Assembly (NCBI GenBank): GCA_041594355.1
Contig: JBFHMM010000001.1
Location: forward strand, 6,469 to 70,468
Source of the DNA: JAIUZI01 sp041594355
GTDB lineage: Bacteria; Pseudomonadota; Alphaproteobacteria; Rhodobacterales; Rhodobacteraceae
DNA: 64,000 nucleotides
Direction: 5' to 3'
The notes under the pieces were generated by a model that did no database searches, had not been told where the DNA came from, and saw only the letters and a list, made by a program, of their open reading frames with translations. Below, one piece after another: positions 57,671 through 64,000 of the stretch. Numbering within the stretch: the first letter of the stretch is position 1; every line of letters starts with the position of its first letter. Made by a program: the position numbers and the translations under genes.

Positions 57671-60204
57671 TGTCCCGCCTGCCCGTCTTTTGCTGCCTGT
57701 TCATCGTCCTGTGCCAGCCTTTTGAGCACATTCCGTGCAAGGTTTCCATCCGCCGAGAACGGGATCAGGCGGCCATTCTCCGCATTTTCGACCGCATCTC
57801 CCTGGGCGCCGATATCGAAGGCATAGACCGGCAAACCGGTCGCCAGCGCCTCGTGGGTGGTATAGGAAAAGGTTTCCGGCCAGACCGAGGGCACCAGCCA
57901 GTCGGTGATCCCATAGCGCGCCACCAGACCCGGCAGGTCCTGCAGCCGGTAGTTGCCATGCACCGGCACCGAGGCCGGCGGCATATAGGCCGGATCGACG
58001 TTGCCGATCAGCACCAGCTTGGTCCCCGGGTCCGGTTGCTGTTCCAGCATCCGCCCCAGTTCGGCCACCACGGCGGCGCCCTTCTGGTACCCGATGTTGC
58101 CCAGCACCGCGACCACGCGGGCCGCACCGGCGGGCCGCGCAATCTTCGGCACCTTGACCAGAAGTTCATGCGGGCGCAGCACGATCTGCGGCTCCAGCCC
58201 CGGGAACACCGCCAGCATCTGCGCGCGGCTGTCTTCGCTGAACACCACCACCTCGTCGGCCGTGCCCAGCAGCGCACCCCATTCCACCCGCCAGCCAGCC
58301 AGCGAAACCAGCGCGCCCTCGGGGCGCATCACCGTATGCGCCTTGTCGGCGCGATTGTCGGACACCGGACCGCGATAGGCACCGTCATCGTCCAGCAGCG
58401 TATAAGACGGCGACAGCATGAAGAAATCATGCACCAGAACCTCGATCCGGTCCTGTGACCCACGTTTCAGCCGCAGCAGATGCTTGGGCAGCGACACCGG
58501 GTCGGGATCGCCCACGCCGCAGGAATAGACGATGCGGCGGCGCGCCAGCGGCGCCAGCAGTTTTTCGACAAAGGCAAAGTCATCGGTGGTGCCGGCGACG
58601 CTGCCCTGTTCGGAAATCACCTCGACCTGCCAGCGGGCGTTGCCGCCGCCCACCCGCAGCACGATCGCGGGCCTGCCGGTCGCCTCCAGGTCGCGTTCGA
58701 TCCGGTCAGCCAGGTAATGTTCGGCCCCGCCGCCCAGCGAATGCGCCAGATAGATCGGGATCTCCGCTTCGGGGCTGCGGCTGGCCGCCCAGGCCACCGC
58801 CAGCGCCACCCGTGCAGTGACCAGCGGATCGATGGCAACGAACTGCTGAACCTCGGCGTCGTAATCGGGATAGCGCTGCGCGATGCGCTCGTTGTTCTGC
58901 GCCACCAGCTTCAGCTTTTCCTCGCTGCCGAAACTTTCGCCGCCGCGATGTTCGACAAACAGCCCCGGAAGGCCCAGATGCCGCCCGCCCAGGGCGCGCG
59001 CCTTCTGGCACCAGTCGACCTCTTCGCCGTATCCGCGGCCAAAAATCGGGTCTAACCGGGGGATCTTGCGCAGGTAATCAATGTTCAGCGCCATGCAGAA
59101 TCCGACCCCCGTGGGGCAGACCGACAGGGTTGCCTCGGGATGGAACCGCTTTGCCACCGCGTCAATGGCATCACATTGACCAAGCTGCAGCGGCATCCGC
59201 TGGCAGATCGCGGGCACCGAGAAGATCTCGGCATCGTTCGACATCGGCGTCACGGTGGCGACATCGGCATGAACCCGCATCGGACGCAGCAGCCGGCTGG
59301 CCCAGCCCGGTGGCACAAAGGCGTCCGAATTCAGCAAGACCACGTGGTTGCCGATCTCGAGGCTGCGCGCCAGCGCGCTGTTGACCGACCCGATAAAGCC
59401 CTTGTTGCTCTGGTTCAGAATCAGTTCGATCCGGCCCGGCGTCTGCGCCTCCTGCGCGGCGACCCATTGGGTCAGCCAGGGCCGCACCTCCGGATCGGAC
59501 GAACAGTCCTCGACCACGATCATGCGCCACGGCAGATCGGTGTTGTCCAGCACCCGCTGCAGCACGCGCGGCAGCAGGTCGAAGGCGTTGTAGACCGGCA
59601 GAACGATCGTGATCGGCTCCGGATCGGGCCAGGCGATGACATCGCCTTCGGCGGCAAACAGCTGGGTCTCCATCGGCCCGGCCTCGGGCACCGTCTGCAG
59701 CCCCAGCGCGGATTTCACCGCCGCGCGCGCCGCCGGGTCGCCCCGCGCCATGGCGCGGACGATCTGCGGCCCCAGGCGCAGCAGGGTCCACAGAAACCGC
59801 GTTGCCAGCCGGCGGCGGTTGCGGCGCAGCATCGGCACCGGGATCGGCGCCACGTCATGTCGGCGGGTGACGCCACCGACATCGGTGCTCAGCGAAAATC
59901 GTCCGTCGCCGTAGTTCTGGCTGATCTCGAACCCGACCCGTGGCGGCACGCCCACGGCGGCAGCGACATCCTGACGCGGGATCGCCGGGCGCGTGACCGC
60001 CTGGCCTTCGGCCCCTGTCAGAAGGATGCGATCGGCGGTGGACCAGCCGATAAAGGTGACCCGGCTGCCCGCCAGCACCACCCGGTCGACATAGCCCTGC
60101 CCGCCATTGCCGGAGGCGCTGTCGGACAGATCAAACCCGGGGGCTTCGATATAGCGGTGCGTACGGGCATAGCGCTGGAACAGGCCTCGAAGACGATTGA
60201 TCAC
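57667..60204 (-). CDS. Two-domain glycosyltransferase (GT2 + GT4-like)
   Basis: An 845-aa protein. After an N-terminal region of about 190 residues, a GT-A domain starts near 200 with ITIVLPVYNAFDLLPRVLQR, VVEDCSSDPEVRPWL, LNQSNKGFIGSVNSAL, LLNSDAFVPPGWASRL and the acceptor-side YGEEVDWCQKARALGGRHLG. A GT-B-like lobe pair follows from about 480 (YLAHSLGGGAEHYLADRIER, VVAVLGNIGYQKGAAVVAEL, WPETFSYTTHEALATGLPVY). The start is a GTG at 60204 with AAGGAG ten bases upstream. It is a second example in the window of a GT2+GT4 fusion, the other being at 2598-5849. Confidence 0.88.
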   Translation of the reverse strand: MINRLRGLFQRYARTHRYIEAPGFDLSDSASGNGGQGYVDRVVLAGSRVTFIGWSTADRILLTGAEGQAVTRPAIPRQDVAAAVGVPPRVGFEISQNYGDGRFSLSTDVGGVTRRHDVAPIPVPMLRRNRRRLATRFLWTLLRLGPQIVRAMARGDPAARAAVKSALGLQTVPEAGPMETQLFAAEGDVIAWPDPEPITIVLPVYNAFDLLPRVLQRVLDNTDLPWRMIVVEDCSSDPEVRPWLTQWVAAQEAQTPGRIELILNQSNKGFIGSVNSALARSLEIGNHVVLLNSDAFVPPGWASRLLRPMRVHADVATVTPMSNDAEIFSVPAICQRMPLQLGQCDAIDAVAKRFHPEATLSVCPTGVGFCMALNIDYLRKIPRLDPIFGRGYGEEVDWCQKARALGGRHLGLPGLFVEHRGGESFGSEEKLKLVAQNNERIAQRYPDYDAEVQQFVAIDPLVTARVALAVAWAASRSPEAEIPIYLAHSLGGGAEHYLADRIERDLEATGRPAIVLRVGGGNARWQVEVISEQGSVAGTTDDFAFVEKLLAPLARRRIVYSCGVGDPDPVSLPKHLLRLKRGSQDRIEVLVHDFFMLSPSYTLLDDDGAYRGPVSDNRADKAHTVMRPEGALVSLAGWRVEWGALLGTADEVVVFSEDSRAQMLAVFPGLEPQIVLRPHELLVKVPKIARPAGAARVVAVLGNIGYQKGAAVVAELGRMLEQQPDPGTKLVLIGNVDPAYMPPASVPVHGNYRLQDLPGLVARYGITDWLVPSVWPETFSYTTHEALATGLPVYAFDIGAQGDAVENAENGRLIPFSADGNLARNVLKRLAQDDEQAAKDGQAGQ

Positions 60205-60419
60205 GCGGTCCGCGCTCCTTGGAAATTCTTTTGCCTCAACCCGCAGGCTGACGTCTTAAATTCGCAGTAAATCCGCAGAGGCGAAAGAGCGCAAGACGCC
60301 CATCCGCCGGTTCCGCCCCGCGCTCTACACAGATCGGTCCGGGAAGTCTATCGCTCCGGCCGTGAAATGGATCTCAAACCGGCCGGATCCTGCCGCCGGG
60401 CCTGAATTGGCGCCCCTTT

Positions 60420-61034
60420 TCAGCGGTTGCGGCGGAACAGGTTGCCGATGGTCTGGAAAACAAGATCAAAATCATAGCACATATTGGCATGGCGCTGATA
60501 AATCAGGTCCAGCCGCGCCTTGGCCGGGATGCAGACGCGGGTATAGACCTCGTCGGTTTCCTCGCGCGTGGCGCAGCGCTCAAGCAGCGCCGCCTCGTGT
60601 TTGTGATAGGTGATCGAAGCCAGCCCGGTGACACCGGGGCGCGATTTCAGCACCTCGCCATAGATCCCGGGAAACCGCTCGACGTATTCACGCAGGGGCG
60701 GGCGCGGACCGACAAAGCTCAGATCCCCCTTGAGGATGTTCCACAGCTGCGGGAATTCATCCAGCCGCTTTGACCGCAGCCAGGCCCCTGTGGGCGTGAT
60801 CCGCGCCGCCTTGTCACCGCCCGAGACACCGGCGTCTTCCTCGACCACGGTCATGGTGCGCAGCTTCCACAGGGCAAACGGCTGATCCACGCCCTTCATC
60901 CGCTCGGCCACGTAGAACACCGGCCGGCCCTCCCGGATCAGAAGCCAGACCAGCAGTCCCAGAAGGACCGGCCCCAGGAGCACCACCAGAAGGGCTGCGA
61001 AAAACAGGTCAAAGAGGCGTTTGTGCCAGGTCAT
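60420..61034 (-). CDS. Priming sugar-phosphate transferase (undecaprenyl-phosphate type)
   Basis: A 204-aa protein of the bacterial sugar transferase family. An N-terminal reentrant hydrophobic helix (LFDLFFAALLVVLLGPVLLG) is followed by PVFYVAERMKG, FALWKLRTM, RLDEFPQLWNILKGDLSFVG, PRPPLREYVE, and RPGVTGLASI. This short form lacks the extra N-terminal membrane helices of WcaJ. It transfers a sugar-1-phosphate to undecaprenyl phosphate and so starts the repeat unit. It lies 6 bp after the SDR gene and is cotranscribed with it. Confidence 0.93.
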   Translation of the reverse strand: MTWHKRLFDLFFAALLVVLLGPVLLGLLVWLLIREGRPVFYVAERMKGVDQPFALWKLRTMTVVEEDAGVSGGDKAARITPTGAWLRSKRLDEFPQLWNILKGDLSFVGPRPPLREYVERFPGIYGEVLKSRPGVTGLASITYHKHEAALLERCATREETDEVYTRVCIPAKARLDLIYQRHANMCYDFDLVFQTIGNLFRRNR

Positions 61035-61040
61035 ATGGGC

Positions 61041-61901
61041 CTAATCCCCGCTCGGTTTCGTCTCTAATGCACGCCATTGGGCCACCATCGTTCCAGCCCG
61101 GCTGTCGCCCGCGGTGAACTCAGTGACCGTTTCCAGCCGCTTTGTCGACAGCGCGACGCGTGCAATGGCGGTTTCTGGCGCAGGCTGCGGGGTCCAATCC
61201 AGTCCGGCAGCATCCAGCAGCGCGGCCATTTCCACCACGCCGGGGGCGGCGATATTCAGCACCGGCGGCAGGCGCTCCGCGCGGGCCAGATCGCCCAGCA
61301 CCCGCGCCAGCGTGGCCGGGCCGATATAGCTGCGCTCCGGGCTGCGCCCGTCGGCGAACCGGTCCAGCCGGAACCCCGGCCGCCAGCCGCCCAGAATGGC
61401 ATCCACCCCGGCGATATTGCCGATCCTGAGCGATGTCACCGGCACATCCAGCTCAGCGCCCAGTGCGGCGGCCTCCCGTTCCATCTCCAGCTTGGCGCGG
61501 CCATAGTCCGACAGCGGGTTGGCGGGCCCGTCCTCCTCCAGCGTCTCGGCGCCAGGGTTGCCGTAAACCGCCGCCGACGAGCTGAGCAGAACGGAGGCCC
61601 CCGCCGCCGCCCCGGCCCGTACCGCCGCCAGAGCCAGGCGGGCATTGTCGCCCATATCCGCCCCCCTCGCGGCCGCAGCCGGAGTGACCCCGGCCAGACA
61701 CAGGATTCGGTCGCAGCCCCGCGCCGACCGCGCCAGCCCGGCCGCGTCGCCCAGCAGGTCAACCCCGATCCAGCCGGGATCGTCATCTGTCCGCCCGCCC
61801 GTGCGACTTTGCCACAGGGCCAGCCCAAAAGGGCGGCATTTGCGCAGGATCATGCCGACCCGACCTGTTGCGCCAAGGACCAAAACGCGCGGAATGTGCA
61901 T
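61041..61901 (-). CDS. NAD-dependent epimerase/dehydratase (extended SDR)
   Basis: A 286-aa protein with the nucleotide-binding motif VLVLGATGRVGM at the N-terminus, ILCLAGVTPAAA, the catalytic Ser in LLSSSAAVYGNPG and Tyr-x3-Lys in DYGRAKLEMERE. It is of the type acting on nucleotide sugars, but its substrate cannot be read from sequence. ATG 61901 (MHIPRVLVLG) starts at the fold; the frame is open to 62180 but overlaps the divergent exporter gene. It stands upstream of the priming transferase, so it may supply the first sugar. Confidence 0.85.
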   Translation of the reverse strand: MHIPRVLVLGATGRVGMILRKCRPFGLALWQSRTGGRTDDDPGWIGVDLLGDAAGLARSARGCDRILCLAGVTPAAAARGADMGDNARLALAAVRAGAAAGASVLLSSSAAVYGNPGAETLEEDGPANPLSDYGRAKLEMEREAAALGAELDVPVTSLRIGNIAGVDAILGGWRPGFRLDRFADGRSPERSYIGPATLARVLGDLARAERLPPVLNIAAPGVVEMAALLDAAGLDWTPQPAPETAIARVALSTKRLETVTEFTAGDSRAGTMVAQWRALETKPSGD

Positions 61902-61994
61902 GGTTTCTGTTGTTCCTGTTGACCGTTCCCCGCCTGCCAGTATCTTGCAGCCGGAATAATGCAACGTCTTTACTGCAGTCAGGCGACCCGGCCC

Positions 61995-63110
61995 ATGCGC
62001 AACCTTGCCACTTTTCTCTCTATTCTCGGCCTCTGTCTGATGCCCGCCGCCTGCGGCCGGCTGCCATCCGGCGGCCCGGTGGCCGAAGAGGTGACCAAGC
62101 AAAAGACCAACGAGGTCGCCGATTTCGCCGTCTACCCGGTGACCCGCGCCTTTCTGCCCACGGTACAGCAATGGCCACACACCGGCACCGAGGAACGACT
62201 CGGCTGGATCGGCGCCAGCCAGGGTGCACGCACCCAGATCATCCAGCCCGGCGACATACTGAACATCCAGATCTGGGACAGTTCAGAAAACTCGTTGCTG
62301 ACCGCGCTTGAAGACCGCGTTGCCGAACTCGGTGAAATCCGTGTGGCCGCCAATGGTACCATCTTCGTCCCCTATATCGGCGATGTCAGCGTGATCGGCC
62401 TGACCCCCGATCTGGCCCGCAAGGAAATTCAGACCGAACTGGAGGCCATCGTACCGTCGGCGCAGGTGCAGCTGAACCTGACCGAGGGACGCAACAACTC
62501 GGTCGATCTTGTCTCCGGCGTGCTGCAGCCCGGCACCTACCCGATGCCCGACCGTAACTATTCCGTGATGGGTCTGATCTCCGCCGGCGGCGGCATCAGT
62601 TCAAATCTCAACAACCCGCAGATCCGGCTTATGCGCGGGAGCAACATCTATGGCACCTCGATCGAACAGCTGCTGAACAACCCGCGGCTGGATACGCTGC
62701 TGCGGGCCGGCGACCGGGTCTTTGTCGAAGAGGACGAGCGCTATTTCCTGTCCTTCGGCGCCTCCGGCACCGAGGCCCTGCACATCTTCTCCAAGGACGT
62801 GATGACCGCGATGGACGCGGTGTCGGTCATGGGCGGGATCAACGATGCCAAGGCCGACCCCGAAGGGCTGCTGATCCTGCGCGAATACCCCAGTTCCGCC
62901 ACCCGTCCCGGCGTGCGTGGGCCCCGGCAAAGCCGGGTGGTGTTTACCGTCGACCTGACCTCGACCGACGGGCTGTTCTCGGCGCGCAAGTTCCCGATCC
63001 AGTCGGGCGATCTGCTGGTGGCCACCGAGTCCCCGGTCAACGATGCGCTGACCATCTCCAACATCATCGGTAACTTCTTCGGCGTCTTCAACGCCACCGG
63101 CGCGATTTAA
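61995..63110 (+). CDS. Wza-type outer-membrane polysaccharide export protein
   Basis: A 371-aa lipoprotein (MRNLATFLSILGLCLMPAAC, lipobox MPAAC, Cys at 20). Its polysaccharide-export domain has IIQPGDILNIQIWDSSENSL and GEIRVAANGTIFVPYIGDV. Two SLBB-type beta-grasp units follow (VSGVLQPGTYPMPDRNYSVM, LISAGGGISS, and FGASGTEALHIFSKDVMTAM). This is the outer-membrane channel family of Wzy/Wzc-dependent export. ATG 61995 gives the normal signal peptide; ATG 61959 would add 12 residues. It is divergent from the SDR and priming genes, with a 93-bp gap. No Wzc-like or Wzx/Wzy gene is in the window. Confidence 0.92.
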   Translation: MRNLATFLSILGLCLMPAACGRLPSGGPVAEEVTKQKTNEVADFAVYPVTRAFLPTVQQWPHTGTEERLGWIGASQGARTQIIQPGDILNIQIWDSSENSLLTALEDRVAELGEIRVAANGTIFVPYIGDVSVIGLTPDLARKEIQTELEAIVPSAQVQLNLTEGRNNSVDLVSGVLQPGTYPMPDRNYSVMGLISAGGGISSNLNNPQIRLMRGSNIYGTSIEQLLNNPRLDTLLRAGDRVFVEEDERYFLSFGASGTEALHIFSKDVMTAMDAVSVMGGINDAKADPEGLLILREYPSSATRPGVRGPRQSRVVFTVDLTSTDGLFSARKFPIQSGDLLVATESPVNDALTISNIIGNFFGVFNATGAI

Positions 63111-63447
63111 AGCGCCCGGCCTTAAACTTGAGACACGAACACCCTGCCACGCCTTCGGCGCTCTCGGGATATTCGTGTCACGATATGATTCCGGTAAAAG
63201 GCCGGACGCTGTAAGTCAGGGTATCGCCGCAGGCGATGCCCGTAACCCGTCAGGGTATCGCCGCAGGCGATGCCCCTAACCCCGGCAATTGCCCGGGGAG
63301 CCACGGGACGCCGGCACCCCCACCCGCCATACCCGCTAGCCGCCTCTTGCACAGGACCGGGCGCGCCCGTAGCCTGACCCCGCCCGGCCGCTTTTCCGCG
63401 CCGGACGATATTCGAAAGCACAAACCATTCTATCCAAAGGTATCCCG
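63111..63447. other. 337-bp intergenic region with tandem repeats
   Basis: No gene is supported. It contains a two-copy 34-bp repeat (63215-63282, listed separately). GGCGCGCCCGTAGCC-type G+C-rich sequence and the leader of the 81-aa gene fill the remainder. The gene's ribosome-binding site is AAAGG about 6 bases before ATG 63448. Confidence 0.55.
63215..63282. repeat. Two-copy 34-bp tandem repeat with internal hairpin
   Basis: GTCAGGGTATCGCCGCAGGC followed by GATGCCCGTAACCC occurs at 63215-63248 and, with a single change, at 63249-63282. Each copy contains ATCGCC-GCA-GGCGAT, a 6-bp-stem hairpin with its loop. The element looks like a REP-type or mobile palindromic repeat. Confidence 0.75.
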
Positions 63448-63693
63448 ATGACAGATGATCTCACGGCGCAGGCCGAGACCGCTCCCGACGCGGACCGAAA
63501 ACTGATGATAAACCTGGCCCGTATCCTGCAGGCCGAAGATCTCCAGCCCCAGCTGGAGGGGCTGGATCGCGAAGCCGCCACCGCGATGCGCAAGGAATCC
63601 TGGTCCAGCGACCGCAAGGCCTACCTCAAGAAAGCCAAGTCGGTCCTGCGCAAGCTGGAAAAAAAGGGCGTCACCATCAGCGCGGCAGGGTAA
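63448..63693 (+). CDS. 81-aa hypothetical protein
   Basis: An acidic N-terminus followed by a helix-rich basic half (SSDRKAYLKKAKSVLRKLEK) with no signal peptide or membrane helix. AAAGG lies close upstream of ATG 63448. I recognise no family. It stands alone between two repeat-bearing intergenic regions. It is accepted as real from its codon composition, its start context, and the absence of a competing frame. Confidence 0.55.
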   Translation: MTDDLTAQAETAPDADRKLMINLARILQAEDLQPQLEGLDREAATAMRKESWSSDRKAYLKKAKSVLRKLEKKGVTISAAG

Positions 63694-63721
63694 CCGCGCG
63701 ACCTGCGTCCCCGGCCCCTTT

Positions 63722-63800
63722 GGCGATTTCCCTTGGAAACCGCCTGTCGGGTGTCCTGCCCTCTCGGTGATTTCCTCCGGAAACCGCCTGCCGGGTGTCC
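63722..63800. repeat. Imperfect 35-bp direct repeat, two copies at 44-bp period
   Basis: Copy 1 (63722-63756) and copy 2 (63766-63800) share about 30 of 35 bases, including GGAAACCGCCTG and CGGGTGTCC. Each begins with a short inverted pair TTTCC/GGAAA. The region lies after the 81-aa gene and before the end of rmlA on the minus strand. Confidence 0.65.
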
Positions 63801-63823
63801 CATCGCCCTTGTGGCGATGGGAC
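63797..63823 (-). terminator. Strong hairpin at the end of rmlA
   Basis: GTCCCATCGCC pairs perfectly with GGCGATGGGAC (11 bp, loop of five). It directly adjoins the rmlA stop (63823-63825) on the minus strand. No long T run follows on the minus strand, so it may act with Rho or as a bidirectional structure. Confidence 0.6.
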
Positions 63824-64000
63824 TACTTCAGCAATCCCGCCAGATAGGCGCCATAGCCATTCTTGCGGAACTTTTCGGCCCGCTCCGCCAGCGCCTCGGG
63901 GGTGATCCAGCCCTGCTCGAACGCGATCTCCTCGGGGCAGCCCGTTTGCAGCCCCTGCCGGGTCTCCAGCGTACGCACGAAATTGCCGGCATCCAGCAGC
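63823..64000 (-). CDS. rmlA: Glucose-1-phosphate thymidylyltransferase, C-terminal end (5' part outside window)
   Basis: The last 58 residues and stop of RmlA/RfbA are visible: LLDAGNFVRTLETRQGLQTG, then PEEIAFEQGWITPEALAERA and KNGYGAYLAGLLK. These match the conserved C-terminus of the enzyme that makes dTDP-glucose, the first step to dTDP-L-rhamnose. The 5' part lies beyond the right edge of the window, so rhamnose genes may continue there. The TAG stop abuts the hairpin at 63797-63823. Confidence 0.9.
   Translation of the reverse strand, partial: LLDAGNFVRTLETRQGLQTGCPEEIAFEQGWITPEALAERAEKFRKNGYGAYLAGLLK

Noticed and set aside
63215..63282. Two-copy repeat as a CRISPR array
   Set aside because: The copies are directly adjacent with no spacers, there are only two, and no cas gene is present.

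Overview
The window comes from a high-G+C alphaproteobacterium, most likely a marine Rhodobacteraceae (Roseobacter-group) strain. This rests on gene families, codon bias and a Rhodobacterales-style intergenic repeat, not on a database match. It is almost entirely a cell-surface polysaccharide region into which a complete type II secretion (T2SS) locus is set. No tRNA, rRNA, CRISPR array, transposase or phage integrase was seen.

Layout. (1) 1-2.6 kb: end of a yjbH gene, a yjbF lipoprotein gene and a small Thr-rich YjbE/GfcA-like gene, ending in a strong terminator. (2) 2.6-15.7 kb: a giant two-domain glycosyltransferase, manC (GDP-mannose supply), a decayed TPR-glycosyltransferase pseudogene, a 56-aa small-protein gene, two sulfotransferases, a helical-repeat glycosyltransferase and an FkbM methyltransferase. 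The sulfotransferase pair (10.3-12.0 kb) and the FkbM area look poorer in G+C than their neighbours. (3) 16.0-26.6 kb: gmd, a sulfotransferase-like gene and fcl (GDP-mannose to GDP-L-fucose), a 1027-aa protein of unknown function, two more glycosyltransferases, and a second copy of the 56-aa small protein. (4) 26.7-39.8 kb: a dense array of eight sulfotransferase-type genes with a hexapeptide acyltransferase, a GSCFA protein, an SGNH-like protein and a permease fused to FG-GAP/VCBS and ASPIC/UnbV modules. (5) 39.9-44.5 kb: two secreted proteins (one with tail-fibre-like GxGTxxPxxxLHV repeats) and two Sel1-repeat proteins. (6) 44.6-56.0 kb: T2SS genes gspO / gspGHIJKLM / a lipoprotein on the opposite strand / gspCDEF. 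(7) 56.1-64 kb: another sulfotransferase, a CatB-like acetyltransferase, a GT2+GT4 glycosyltransferase, the priming sugar transferase, an SDR epimerase, a Wza-type outer-membrane exporter, and the end of rmlA (dTDP-rhamnose pathway).

Together the genes suggest a lipid-linked, exported heteropolysaccharide that contains mannose and/or fucose (and perhaps rhamnose) and is heavily sulfated and O-acylated: in effect a bacterial sulfated fucan-like exopolysaccharide. That product is an inference; the sequence shows twelve sulfotransferase-type genes plus manC, gmd and fcl.

The most unusual signal is a ~45-residue module that occurs three times: as two free-standing 56-aa proteins (10035-10205 and 26432-26602, alignable without gaps at roughly 46% identity) and as the C-terminal end of the sulfotransferase at 10292-11158 (about 50% identical to the first small protein over 44 residues). 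Each free copy lies directly upstream of a sulfotransferase gene. I do not recognise this module as a named family.
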